Below are positions 17,354-25,789 of a stretch of 64,000 bases of DNA, piece after piece. Made by a program: the position numbers and the translations under genes. The DNA is taken from positions 434,001 through 498,000 of the forward strand of contig NZ_JARJBB010000005.1 of the NCBI RefSeq assembly GCF_029269835.1, given 5' to 3'. Numbering within the stretch: the stretch's first letter is position 1; each line of letters starts with the position of its first letter. This DNA is from Streptomyces tropicalis. Its GTDB lineage: Bacteria; Actinomycetota; Actinomycetes; Streptomycetales; Streptomycetaceae. The notes beneath the pieces were generated by a model. That model was not told the DNA's origin. It was given only the letters and a program-made list of their open reading frames with translations, and did not search any database.

Positions 17354-17379
17354 AGTCAACAGGCCGTGCGGAAATTTCC
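17354..17379 (-). promoter_or_regulatory. Promoter region of the galactoside operon
   Basis: Leftward -35 TTGACT (17359-17354) is followed after 17 nt by a weak -10 (TGAAGG). A perfect palindrome GGAAATTTCC (17370-17379) abuts the -35 on its upstream side and could bind a regulator. About 60-90 nt separate these elements from the binding-protein start. Confidence 0.45.
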
Positions 17380-17494
17380 CACTCCGAGTCCACTTCGTGA
17401 CGCACCCACAAAGACGCCGACAGAGGCGTCCAATCCTCTCTGAGCTGCACTTTCATTGTTCTTATGCATGCGCGTCGCGCGCCGCTCTCGTCAG

Positions 17495-17510
17495 GCGCAA
17501 TCGATTACGC
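17495..17510. promoter_or_regulatory. LacI-family operator candidate (AATCGATT palindrome)
   Basis: GCGCAATCGATTACGC is symmetric at 14 of 16 positions, the size and central CG expected of a LacI-family operator. It lies between the LacI gene's stop and the binding-protein gene, about 215 nt upstream of the latter's start. Binding by the adjacent LacI protein is an inference. Confidence 0.5.
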
Positions 17511-17577
17511 TACGGTGTGCGCCGAACCATGGCGGTGCGGTGTCGGGGTGGGTGGGACGCCTCGGCAGGCGCACCGG

Positions 17578-18570
17578 TCAGACCGAGGCCCGCGCGACGA
17601 ACTCGGCCCTCACACGGACGGTCTTGGGCACGCGTCGCCCCTCGAAGCGCTCCCTGAGCAACTCGGCGGCGGCACGGCCGACGTCCTCCGCGGGATAACG
17701 GATCGTCGTCAAGCGCGGCCGCACCAACGAGGCGAAGGAGGCGTCGTCGTGGCCCACGAGCGCCACGTCGCCGGGTACGTCGATGCCGAGTTCGTGCGCC
17801 TTGCCCAGGGCGCCGACGGCGATCACGTCGTTGGCGCAGAACACCGCGTCCGGTGGGTAGCGCCGGCTCATCAGCTCGGCGAACCCGGCGGCTCCCGCCT
17901 CCCGGGTGTGCTCACCGCGCACCACCAGCGCTCCCGGCAAGGAGGTGCCGAACTGGGGGGCGAGGGACCTCAGAAGCTCCAGGCGGGGGTCCCCGCCGGT
18001 CGCGTCCCGGGGGCCCGCGATCATCGCGATGCGGCGGCGACGCGCGGCTGTCACTCCCTCCAGCGCCTGCCGGGTGGCGGCCCGCGCGTCGGGCGTCACC
18101 AGATCGACCGGCCCGAAGGGCACATCCGCGCTCACGACGGTGGGGATACCGGCCGTGGACAGGGTGTCCAGGTCCTTGGGCAGCAGACGGAACGGAGTGA
18201 TCACCACCCCGGCGAACCGCTGCTGCACCGCCTCGGCCAGCAGCGCCCGCTCCTCCTCGCGGTCGGCCCGGGTGTTGCAGACGACGACGTGCATACCCAG
18301 TCCGCGGAGTTCTTCCTGGAGCGTGGCCGCGAGCTGCGCGAAGAACGGGTTGGCGATGTCGGGCACGATCAGCGCCACCAGACTCGAGCGTCCGGTCCTC
18401 AGGCTGCGCGCCGCAGTGTTCACGGCGAACCCCAGGTCAGCGATGGCGGCCTCCACCGCCGCACGCGTCGCCGGGGCGACGGGCCGCTTGCCGGACAGGA
18501 CGTAGGAGACCGTGGCGGTCGACACGCCGGCGACCCGGGCGACGTCCGCCATGGTGACCTGCTCACGCAC
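17578..18570 (-). CDS. LacI-family transcriptional repressor
   Basis: 330 residues. HTH at 6-25 (VTMADVARVAGVSTATVSYV) followed by the hinge helix containing NTAARSLRTGRS, then a periplasmic-binding-protein-like effector domain ending in typical VALVGHDDASFASLVRPRLTTI. The LRTG variation of the hinge Leu-Ala motif is normal. GTG 18570; the Shine-Dalgarno GGAG is about 10 nt away. It sits immediately upstream of the galactoside import operon in the same direction, with candidate operators on both sides, so it is probably the galactoside-responsive repressor and autoregulated. Confidence 0.93.
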   Translation of the reverse strand: MREQVTMADVARVAGVSTATVSYVLSGKRPVAPATRAAVEAAIADLGFAVNTAARSLRTGRSSLVALIVPDIANPFFAQLAATLQEELRGLGMHVVVCNTRADREEERALLAEAVQQRFAGVVITPFRLLPKDLDTLSTAGIPTVVSADVPFGPVDLVTPDARAATRQALEGVTAARRRRIAMIAGPRDATGGDPRLELLRSLAPQFGTSLPGALVVRGEHTREAGAAGFAELMSRRYPPDAVFCANDVIAVGALGKAHELGIDVPGDVALVGHDDASFASLVRPRLTTIRYPAEDVGRAAAELLRERFEGRRVPKTVRVRAEFVARASV

Positions 18571-18952
18571 TGCTCACGCTCCTTTCGCGCCGTCACCCTA
18601 CTTCACGGGTGACAACAGAATGGAAGCGCTCTCATTCGGCGCGACGAACACGGACAAGCAGGGCAGCTTGCGCCCGTGGGCGTCCGACAACCGGCCGGCG
18701 GGCACGAGCAGCGCCACCAGGATCGGCAGACAGGCCGGCGACACCCACCCCGCCGCCGGCGACGTGCGGATCCCGGTACGCGGACTGTCGCGGGCCGGCG
18801 GGCTGTGTCGCCCGCTCGGGTCCGTACAAGCGCGTCCCGCCACCCTGCGGTGTGCACGACGTGCACCCTGAACCGGGGAGCCGGAAACAGAGGCCGGTCC
18901 CGGCAGCGGCGTGCCCGTCCGGGGCGGGCCGATCGAACGTCAGGACGCATCC
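18571..18952. other. Intergenic region between lacI and the DHA2 exporter gene
   Basis: Contains the palindrome at 18619-18636 near the lacI start. The remaining 300 bases show no convincing ORF; the frames give R/P/A-rich translations. The exporter promoter should lie here but I cannot assign it. Confidence 0.4.
18619..18636. promoter_or_regulatory. LacI-family operator candidate with GAAGCGCTCTC core
   Basis: AATGGAAGCGCTCTCATT has a perfect AGCGCT centre and AATG/CATT ends; 7 of 9 base pairs of the two halves match. It sits 49 nt upstream of the lacI start, suiting autorepression. It closely resembles the TGGGAGCGCTCCCA site known for the cellobiose repressor CebR of streptomycetes, so crosstalk with CebR is conceivable. 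Confidence 0.55.
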
Positions 18953-20680
18953 GTGCATGGGCGAAACGGGACACGGCGGATCAGGGAACCGTCCGAAGGG
19001 GGTGCGCCGTCGGCCGCCAGGGCGCTGTTCTTCCTCCTCGCCGCCGAGAACCTGCTGATCAACTACACCGCCACCGCCATGAACGTGGCCCTGTCGGCGC
19101 TCGTCGGGGACCTGCACACCACGCTGAGCGGCGTGCAGTCGGCGATTTCGCTGTACGCCCTGGTGGTCGCCGCGTTCTTGATCAGTGGCAGCAAGCTCGG
19201 CAGACGCCACGGGTACCGGCGGGCCTTCGTCACCGGCGGCGGCATCTTCGCCCTGGGGGCGCTGATCAGCGCCCTCGCTCCGAGCCTGCCGTTCCTGCTG
19301 CTCGGCTGGTCCGTACTCCAGGGGCTCGGCGTGGCGCTGATGCTTCCGTCGCTGATGGCGATGCTCACCGCGACCTTCGCCGGGGCCGTACGCACCAAGG
19401 TGCTGTCAACCCTGGCCATGACGTCCGGGATCGGTGCGGCGGCCGGTCCCGTTCTGGGCGGCGTGATAACCAATTACCTGACCTGGCGCATGTCGTTCCT
19501 CCTGGGCACCGTGATCACCCTGGCCGTGGCAGGCCTCATCCGGTGTACGGTCGGTGCCGGGTCGTTCCCGGGACGCTCAGGACAGCGCTTCGATGTCCCC
19601 GGGGTGCTGCTGTCCACGACAGGACTCGTCCTGCTCGTCGTCGCGGCCCTGTCTGCCGGGCGGTACGGCCTGCTCAGGGCCCGGCAGGATGTCGTGGTAC
19701 TCGGCCACACGCTGTTGGAGCGTGGCGGTCTGTCACCCGTCCCCGTGCTGTCGGGTACGGGGATGGTGGTCCTGGCCGCCTTCGCCGGCTGGGAGCTGCG
19801 TCTCGTCAAGAGCGGAAGGGATCCGCTGGTCCACGTGACGGTGCTGCAGAACCGCACCGTCCGGACCGGGATCTCGACCCAGCTGATGCTGATCCTGGTA
19901 CCCAACGGCATGCTCTTCCTGGTACCGGTCTTCCTGCAGACGACTTTCGGATTCGGTGCCCTGCACTGCGGAATCGTGCTGCTCCCGATCACGTTGGGGC
20001 TGATGGCGGCCGCCCCGCCGGCCGCCCGGCGCATCGGACAGGGGAGGATGACCCACCGCGCCGCTGCGATGGGGGCGTTCGCCTGCATGGGCGTCGGTTG
20101 CGTCGCTGTCGCCGTTCTGTTCAGTCCGCGTGCACAGGGAGTGGCGGCGGTGGGCCTGGCACTCGCGCCGGGCATCCTCCTCGTCGGGCTCGGCCGAGGC
20201 ATGGCCACGACGCTCACCGACCTCGTCCAGTCGGCGCCCGACCGGGACGAGGTGAGCGACGTGACAGGACTGTCGTACACGGCCGGCTATCTGGGAGGTT
20301 CATTCGGAGTCGCCCTCGCCGGTGCCTTGATGGCCACCTCCCTGCTGTACGCGTTCGAGGCCGGGGTGAACGACAGCAGGGTCCTATCCACCGCCCAGAA
20401 GGAGCAGGTGACGCGGGCCGTGGAGCACCAGGTCCAGATCACCGCCGTGTCCGACGACGCCCTGCGGGCGAAGGCGGCGTCACGGGGCATCACGGGTACC
20501 GCGGCCGACGGGATCGTACGGATCAACGCACGTGCCAGGGAGCAGGCGCTGACCGTGTCGGCCACCGGCATGGCCGTACTGGCCGTGGTCGGCTGGCTGA
20601 TGGCGCTGCGTCTGCCCATCCGTGCCGGGATCGCGACGGCCGCGAGCGCGGGACGTGAACCCCCTGCGCACGGCCGGTAG
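18953..20680 (+). CDS. MFS transporter, DHA2 (14-helix drug exporter) family
   Basis: 575 residues from GTG 18953, chosen because AGGAC lies 6 nt upstream; GTG 18911 would add 14 residues. N-terminal helices carry LLINYTATAMNVALSALVGDLHTTLSGVQ, the usual DHA2 opening, and 14 membrane helices can be traced. A soluble loop of about 100 residues (VNDSRVLSTAQKEQ to RAREQAL) precedes the last helix. Likely a proton-driven exporter of a drug or metabolite. The methyltransferase gene lies 435 bp downstream, same strand. Codon use is less extreme in G/C than in the flanking core genes, which suggests transfer. Confidence 0.85.
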   Translation: MHGRNGTRRIREPSEGGAPSAARALFFLLAAENLLINYTATAMNVALSALVGDLHTTLSGVQSAISLYALVVAAFLISGSKLGRRHGYRRAFVTGGGIFALGALISALAPSLPFLLLGWSVLQGLGVALMLPSLMAMLTATFAGAVRTKVLSTLAMTSGIGAAAGPVLGGVITNYLTWRMSFLLGTVITLAVAGLIRCTVGAGSFPGRSGQRFDVPGVLLSTTGLVLLVVAALSAGRYGLLRARQDVVVLGHTLLERGGLSPVPVLSGTGMVVLAAFAGWELRLVKSGRDPLVHVTVLQNRTVRTGISTQLMLILVPNGMLFLVPVFLQTTFGFGALHCGIVLLPITLGLMAAAPPAARRIGQGRMTHRAAAMGAFACMGVGCVAVAVLFSPRAQGVAAVGLALAPGILLVGLGRGMATTLTDLVQSAPDRDEVSDVTGLSYTAGYLGGSFGVALAGALMATSLLYAFEAGVNDSRVLSTAQKEQVTRAVEHQVQITAVSDDALRAKAASRGITGTAADGIVRINARAREQALTVSATGMAVLAVVGWLMALRLPIRAGIATAASAGREPPAHGR

Positions 20681-21115
20681 TGCCCGCCCGTCCGCGCCGT
20701 TCCACCGGTGGAGCCGCGCCGGGGGCGCCGAGGGCGACCACCGGCTGCGCCGGGGAAACCCCGCCCCGCTCTTCGGTGCCCGTGCCCGTGGCCTGCGTGC
20801 CGGCGCTTCCCGAGCCGAGACCTCGCTGCGGCCCCGGTCCGTCGGTCCAGCGAGACAAGCCTCGCGTCGTCCCACCTGGCAGCGGCCTCGAAGAACTGGC
20901 GGAGGCCGTCCCGGTGACGCCCCTGTTCCGCGGCACCGGGCTCCCTACACCCCAGAGGCAGGCCGCGGCACTGGTCGGGTCGGCGGAGCCCGCCCCTCCG
21001 GTGAGCCGGGTACGACCGCCCGCAGGCAGCGGGTGCCCCGGTGTGGCAGACATGCCGGGGGGAGGAGACGAGACAGGATGGAAGGACGAATTCGTCCCGG
21101 GAGGAGGAGTGCGGC
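20681..21115. other. Intergenic region without recognisable gene
   Basis: Spacer between the exporter and methyltransferase genes. All frames read as low-complexity; I see no domain, no clear terminator and no palindromic operator. GAGGAGGAG at 21101-21109 is the Shine-Dalgarno of the following gene. Confidence 0.4.
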
Positions 21116-22015
21116 ATGGCCGGACCCGGCTCTGGCGGTCCCGAGGGCGTGGAGGGGGGCAAGTCGCGGTTCGACGACATCTACTGCGGGCCGGACCCAC
21201 GCGCGTACTTCAGGCGGCTGGCGCCGCTGGAGTACGAGATCCCGCACCATGCCCAGCCGGTCTTCCGGCAGGCTGCCACCGAGCGGGCCGCACTCGACGA
21301 GGGCAGCACCCACGGGCCGGCGGTACTGGACGTGTGCTGCTCCTACGGGATCAATGCCGCGCTGCTCAACCACGACGTGACCCTGGCGGAGATGTGTGAG
21401 CGGTACACCTCCCCTGGGAGCCGGACCCTGTCGACGGCGGAACTCAGGGCATCGGACAAGGCTTTCTATGCCGCGCGGCGCCGGCCGGACCCGGTGCCGG
21501 TGTTCGGCCTGGACGTCTCGGCCCCCGCCGTGCAGTACGCGCTCGAGGTGGGTCTGCTGGACGCCGCTTTCACCGACGATCTGGAACAGGGCTCACCCAG
21601 CCCCAGGCTGCGCAGCGCGCTCGCCGATGTCGGACTCATCACGCTGACGGGGGGCGGCAGCTATGTCACCGTCCGCACGTTCACGGCACTGCTGACCGGT
21701 GCTCGCAGACCGGTATGGGTCGACGCGTTCGTGCTGCGGACGGTGTCGTACCAGCCCATCGCCCGCACGTTGGCCGTCCACGGCTTGACCACCACCGTCG
21801 ACGTGTCTCGCACGTATCCACAGCGCCTCTTCACCGACGAGCGGGAACAGCGCTATGCAATCGCGGCGGTACGAGCGCTGGGGGGCGACCCCACAGCCCA
21901 CGAGGAGAACGGCCGTTTTTACACCCTGCACTACGAGTCCCGGCCCGATGCGCCACGACAACCGGTGAGTCGACCCCACCGGGACGGCGGCGGGGCGGCG
22001 CCCGGGCCCGGTTAA
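21116..22015 (+). CDS. Class I SAM-dependent methyltransferase-like protein, atypical
   Basis: 299 residues. VLDVCCSYGINAALL (around residues 69-83) is a variant of Rossmann motif I (normally DxGxGxG), with Cys-Cys-Ser in place of the first glycines. FGLDVSAPAVQYALEVGLLDAAF fits motif II and the loop after it, and an expected acidic/N-G segment follows at LTGGGSYV. The N-terminal FDDIYCGPDPRAYFRRLAPLEYEIPHHAQPVF seems to be a family-specific cap. ATG 21116 has a very strong GAGGAGGAG 7 nt upstream. Substrate unknown. Possibly cotranscribed with the upstream exporter. Confidence 0.7.
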   Translation: MAGPGSGGPEGVEGGKSRFDDIYCGPDPRAYFRRLAPLEYEIPHHAQPVFRQAATERAALDEGSTHGPAVLDVCCSYGINAALLNHDVTLAEMCERYTSPGSRTLSTAELRASDKAFYAARRRPDPVPVFGLDVSAPAVQYALEVGLLDAAFTDDLEQGSPSPRLRSALADVGLITLTGGGSYVTVRTFTALLTGARRPVWVDAFVLRTVSYQPIARTLAVHGLTTTVDVSRTYPQRLFTDEREQRYAIAAVRALGGDPTAHEENGRFYTLHYESRPDAPRQPVSRPHRDGGGAAPGPG

Positions 22016-22161
22016 GCGTTGCCGGAGTGAACCGGGCCGGCATCTCCGGCCGGCGGCCCGTGCCCGGATCGAAGCCCTCGCCCCTGCCGGAGGGACTGCG
22101 CCCAGTGCGAGCGCCTGGACGTCGGCTGCGGGAGGCCGCCGCCACACCGCCCGCGCTCATC

Positions 22162-22203
22162 CAGGAGCGTGATGCAGCGGGTCGCGACGACTTCCTTGAG
22201 CAT
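22162..22203 (-). pseudogene. Remnant of a HipA-like kinase gene start
   Basis: Starting from an ATG at 22203, the minus strand reads MLKEVVATRCITLL, against MLRTVVATRYITPL for the gene at 7816-8589. The nucleotide match is close as well (GTCGTCGCGACCCGCTGCATCACG against GTGGTCGCAACCCGCTACATCACG in codons 5-12, 21 of 24 identical if compared base by base). The frame then diverges and the rest of the gene is absent. Confidence 0.5.
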
Positions 22204-22260
22204 CACCCCGGGCCACCGGGGAGTTCTCCCGACGGGGGACACGGCCCGCCCGCGTCCCGC

Positions 22261-22295
22261 GCCGCGGCCGGCGCCGCGGCCGGCGCCGCGGCCGG
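22261..22295. repeat. 12-bp GC-only tandem repeat
   Basis: The unit GCCGCGGCCGGC occurs twice perfectly and a third time with its last base changed. Each unit is itself palindromic-rich (SacII and EagI-like cores) and can fold strongly. Confidence 0.75.
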
Positions 22296-22402
22296 TCGCT
22301 GCCGCGAGCGGCCTCCCGGACCGGCCCGGCCGCTGAACGCCCGGCCCTCGCGGCCCGTACCCCTGGGTGGAGTCACGATGCCTGTGCGGAAGGGACGTCA
22401 GC

Positions 22403-22879
22403 ATGACCAGCGAATCGCTTCAGCCCCCGGTGGGACCCGCCCGGCGGACCGTCGTCGCGGCGGTGGGAGCGGCGGGGCTCGCCGCCGCGCTGACCGCGTG
22501 CGGGTCCGACGACATGTCCTCGAAGGGGGCTTCCGACAGCGGTGGGGGCAAGGGCGGTTCGGACGGCGGCAGCGTCTCCGTGGGCGCCGCCGGGACCGTG
22601 GTCGCGAAGACCTCCGACATCCCGGAGGGGGGCGGCATGATCTTCAAGGAGCCCGCCATGGTCGTCACCCAGCCGACCAAGGGCGAGTTCAAGGCGTTCT
22701 CCAGCAAGTGCACCCACCAGGGCTGCCCCGTGACGGGGATCAGCAAGGGTGTGATCACCTGTCCGTGCCACCACAGCGCCTTCTCCATCGCCGACGGCAG
22801 CGTCAAGCACCTGCCCGCGACGCAGCCGCTGGCCTCCGTGCGGATCGACGTCGCCGGGGACGAGATCAAGCTGGCCTGA
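22403..22879 (+). CDS. Rieske [2Fe-2S] lipoprotein
   Basis: 158 residues. The N-terminus has paired arginines (ARRTVVAAVGAAG) and a lipobox ending LTAC, the profile of a Tat-exported lipoprotein, followed by a Gly/Ser-rich linker. The Rieske cluster motifs are complete: CTHQGCPV (Cys and His ligands) and CPCHHSAF. The fold ends with the usual LPATQPLASVRIDV. It probably sits on the outer face of the membrane as an electron carrier; the partner redox enzyme is not encoded nearby. ATG 22403 is chosen over an upstream in-frame start. Confidence 0.92.
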   Translation: MTSESLQPPVGPARRTVVAAVGAAGLAAALTACGSDDMSSKGASDSGGGKGGSDGGSVSVGAAGTVVAKTSDIPEGGGMIFKEPAMVVTQPTKGEFKAFSSKCTHQGCPVTGISKGVITCPCHHSAFSIADGSVKHLPATQPLASVRIDVAGDEIKLA

Positions 22880-23017
22880 CGCCGCATGGGACCGGCCGGC
22901 GTTGCGCGCGGACGCAGGACGACTCATCCTTTTCTGACGTGATGTCAGAGGTACTCCCCCGGTCGGGACGGGCGGGATGCACGCCCTCTGGCACGACGTG
23001 AGAGAAGAGGGGGGCGG

Positions 23018-23488
23018 ATGACCGCCACACAGCGCCGGGGCCGGAAGATCATGATGACGCCGGTGGAGCTGGACGAGTTCCTCACCACCGCGCGCACCTG
23101 CCGGGTCGCCACGGTGTCGGCGGGCGGCGCCCCGCACGTGAGTGCCCTGTGGTTCGCCTGGGACGGGACCTCGCTGTGGCTGTACTCCGTGGTGCGCAGC
23201 AGGCGTTGGGCCGACCTGCGCCGCGATCCGCGCGTCGCGGTGGTCGTCGACACCGGTGAGGAGTACGACCAGCTGCGCGGCGTGGAGCTGTCGGGCACGG
23301 CCGAGTTCGTGGGCGAGGCGCCGCGCACCGGGGAGCTGTGCGCCGAACTCGACGTCCCCGAGACGCTGTTCGCCCGGAAGAACTTCGGCCTGGAGGAGAT
23401 GCCGCACGACGGGCGGCACGCGTGGGTGCGGCTGACCCCGGAGAGGACCGTCTCCTGGGACTTCCGCAAACTGGGCTCCGTCGGCTGA
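23018..23488 (+). CDS. Pyridoxamine 5'-phosphate oxidase-like (FMN/F420 split-barrel) protein
   Basis: 156 residues. The split-barrel layout is clear: MTPVELDEFLTTARTCRVATVSAGGAPHVSALWFAWDG, then LWLYSVVRSRRWADLRRDPRVAVVVD and GVELSGTAEFVG. Such proteins bind FMN or F420 and act as reductases or oxidases on small molecules. ATG 23018 follows an AGGGGGG Shine-Dalgarno. It stands alone between the Rieske gene and the convergent LysR gene. Confidence 0.85.
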   Translation: MTATQRRGRKIMMTPVELDEFLTTARTCRVATVSAGGAPHVSALWFAWDGTSLWLYSVVRSRRWADLRRDPRVAVVVDTGEEYDQLRGVELSGTAEFVGEAPRTGELCAELDVPETLFARKNFGLEEMPHDGRHAWVRLTPERTVSWDFRKLGSVG

Positions 23489-23531
23489 GGCTCCGTCCGC
23501 CGGGGCACCCCTCGCCGGCCGCGGCACCGGG

Positions 23532-24470
23532 TCAGCCCGCCGGTTCCCCGCCCTCGGTCCGCTCCCCGTCCGCGATCCGCTCTCCCGCCGCGCGCAGGGC
23601 GTCGGCCGCCGCGCGGATCGAGGGCCGGCGGTCGGCGTCGGCGCGCCACACCGCGTAGACGTGCCGGCGTACGGCCTGCCGCACCGGCACCGCGCGCACG
23701 CCCGCGGGCAGCGGTCCGCGCCCGAGCCGGGGCGCCACGCACACCCCGAGCCCCGCCGCCACCAGCGCGAGCTGGGTCGCGTGTTCCTCGGCCCGGTGCG
23801 CGATACGCGGTTCGATGCCCTTGGAGCGCAGGGTGTCCAGCAGCCACTCGTAGCAGAACTCGGCCTCGCCCCAGGTCACCCACTCGTCGCCCGCGAAGTC
23901 CTCCAGGTCCGCCTCGGCCCGGTCGGCGAGCGGGTGTCCGGCGGGCACAGCGACGTCGGCCGGGTCGTCCAGGACCGGGGCGCGGCCGAGCCCCTCGGGC
24001 ACGGGCAGCGGCTTGTTGTACCAGTCGAGCACCAGGGCCAGGTCGACGTCGCCGCGCAGCACCGCGCGCAGGGCGGGCGCGGGCTCCATCTCCCCCGTGG
24101 TGACGCGCAGTCCGGGGTGCCGGGTGCGCAGGTCGGCGAGCGCCGCGGGGAAGAGCCCGCGCGCCGCACTCGGGAACCCGCCGAGCCGCAACTCGCCGAC
24201 GACCTGCCCTCGTTGCGCCTCCAGGTCCGACTGGGCGAGCTCCACCTGCGACAGGATGCGCGCCGCGTGCTCGGCGAGGAGGCGGCCGGCGTCCGTGAGG
24301 CGGACTCCCCGGCCGTTGCGCGCGAGGAGCGGCTGGCCGACCTCCCGCTCCAACTTGGACATCTGCTGGGAGACGGCCGACGTCGTCACGTGCAGCCCGT
24401 CGGCCGCGCCGCTGACCGAGCCGTGACGGGCGAGTGCGTCCAGGGTGCGCAGGCGCTCCAGATTCAACAT
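23532..24470 (-). CDS. LysR-family transcriptional regulator
   Basis: 312 residues with an N-terminal winged HTH (LRTLDALARHGSVSGAADGLHVTTSAVSQQMSKLE, residues 6-40) and a type-2 periplasmic-binding-like effector domain. It is transcribed divergently from the EamA exporter gene with 75 bp between start codons, so it very likely controls that exporter and itself. The shared spacer contains an interrupted inverted repeat of the LysR type. Confidence 0.93.
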   Translation of the reverse strand: MLNLERLRTLDALARHGSVSGAADGLHVTTSAVSQQMSKLEREVGQPLLARNGRGVRLTDAGRLLAEHAARILSQVELAQSDLEAQRGQVVGELRLGGFPSAARGLFPAALADLRTRHPGLRVTTGEMEPAPALRAVLRGDVDLALVLDWYNKPLPVPEGLGRAPVLDDPADVAVPAGHPLADRAEADLEDFAGDEWVTWGEAEFCYEWLLDTLRSKGIEPRIAHRAEEHATQLALVAAGLGVCVAPRLGRGPLPAGVRAVPVRQAVRRHVYAVWRADADRRPSIRAAADALRAAGERIADGERTEGGEPAG

Positions 24471-24484
24471 GTAAGTGATTCTAC

Positions 24485-24506
24485 GAGATACCGACCACGT
24501 ATTCTC
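24485..24506. promoter_or_regulatory. LysR-type binding site in the divergent promoter region
   Basis: GAGATA (24485-24490), 9 nt, TATTCTC (24500-24506): the arms pair with one mismatch bulge and follow the T-N11-A type spacing of LysR boxes. It sits midway between the two divergent start codons (24470 and 24546). Confidence 0.5.
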
Positions 24507-24545
24507 GATTGTGCTACGACGTCTCCAGACTGCATGGTGGGCACC

Positions 24546-25697
24546 ATGAGCAACCCGACCGTCTCCCGGCCGACCGCGCCCCGCCCGGCCGCCCTCCCCC
24601 GCGGCCCCCTCCCGTGGCGGGTCCGTTTCGCCTTCCTGTCGTCCGTGTGGGGCTTCAGCTTCCTCTTCATCAAGGTCGGCACGGAGGGCTTCGCACCCTT
24701 CCAGGTCACCTTCGGCCGGCTGCTGTTCGGCACGGCGGTGCTCGCGGCGGTGCTGGCGGTGAAGCGGGAGCGGCTGCCGCGCGGGGCGCGGACCTGGGGA
24801 CATCTGGCGGTCGCGGCGTTCCTCCTGAACGCACTGCCGTTCTCGCTCTTCGCCTACGCCGAGCTCACCATCCCCTCGACCCTCGCGGGCATCTGCAACG
24901 CCACCTCGCCGCTGTGGGGCATGGTCCTGTCCCTGGTGGCGCTCTCCGAGGACCGCCCCACCCGGGTGCGGGTCGCCGGGCTGGGGCTCGGCTTCCTCGG
25001 AGTGCTGACGGTGCTGGGCGCCTGGCAGGGCTTCCAGGGCCTGGACGCCACGGGCACGGCCCTCGCCCTGCTCGCCTCGGTAAGCTACCCGGTCGGCTGG
25101 ATCTACGTCCGCCGCACGCTGGCCGGCGCGCCCGAGTCGCACCTCTCCCTGACCGGCGGCCAGCTGCTGCTGGCCACGCTCCAACTCGCCGTCGTCACGC
25201 CACTGTTCACCAGCCTTCCCAGCCACCTGCCGGTGCTGCCGCTGCTGGCGGTCGCGGCACTGGGCGCCCTGGGCACGGGGCTGGCGATGCTGGTGCAGTA
25301 CGGCCTGGTCGCCGAGGCCGGGCCGACGACCGCGCAGATGGTCACCTACTTCGTGCCGATCATCGCCACCGCCGCGGGTGTGGCGGTGCTCGGTGAGCAC
25401 CTCACCTGGTCGACGCCGGTCGGCGCGGTGATCGTGCTCGCGGGAGCGGCACTGACGCAGGCCCGCCCGAGGTCCGGCACGGCCCTGCCCCGCGAGGCCG
25501 CGGTCCGGCCCGCGGAGGCGCCGCGGCCGGCCGTCGCCGGGGCCGACGGCGGGCACCGCGACGGGCCGCAAGGCCTGGCCGCCGGGCCCGGGCGGCCCGC
25601 GACGGCCGCCGCGGAGCCTGCCGCCGGTACGGCCGGCGCCGTGACCGGCATCGAGGGCCTGGCCGCCTGCGCGACCGGGGAGGCCCCGGCAGCCTGA
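24546..25697 (+). CDS. EamA-family (DMT) transporter
   Basis: 383 residues with ten membrane helices in two EamA repeats (first: FAFLSSVWGFSFLFIKVG...; second: ALALLASVSYPVGWIYVRRTLAG...). Probable exporter of amino acids or other small metabolites. The last 85 residues (after VIVLAGAALTQARPR) are an Ala/Pro/Gly-rich cytoplasmic tail unlike the family, which usually ends near residue 300. Divergent from and probably regulated by the LysR gene. ATG 24546 is preferred; ATG 24534 is in frame. Confidence 0.88.
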   Translation: MSNPTVSRPTAPRPAALPRGPLPWRVRFAFLSSVWGFSFLFIKVGTEGFAPFQVTFGRLLFGTAVLAAVLAVKRERLPRGARTWGHLAVAAFLLNALPFSLFAYAELTIPSTLAGICNATSPLWGMVLSLVALSEDRPTRVRVAGLGLGFLGVLTVLGAWQGFQGLDATGTALALLASVSYPVGWIYVRRTLAGAPESHLSLTGGQLLLATLQLAVVTPLFTSLPSHLPVLPLLAVAALGALGTGLAMLVQYGLVAEAGPTTAQMVTYFVPIIATAAGVAVLGEHLTWSTPVGAVIVLAGAALTQARPRSGTALPREAAVRPAEAPRPAVAGADGGHRDGPQGLAAGPGRPATAAAEPAAGTAGAVTGIEGLAACATGEAPAA

Positions 25698-25789
25698 CCG
25701 CCTCCTCCCCCTCGGCGCCGGGCGGTCTGCGGAGAGGTCACGGACGCGGGGCGCCGCGGCGGGCACCGGGGCCGGTCCGGACGAGGGTG

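Larger units (their letters stand above)
22016..22402. other. Intergenic region with tandem repeats and a gene remnant
   Basis: Contains three copies of a 12-bp GC-only unit (22261-22295) and, on the minus strand, a short remnant that matches the start of the HipA-like kinase gene (22162-22203). No intact gene. Confidence 0.5.

Noticed and set aside
20681..21115. Possible transposase or gene fragment in the spacer before the methyltransferase
   Set aside because: No recognisable domain, no terminal inverted repeats, translations are low-complexity.
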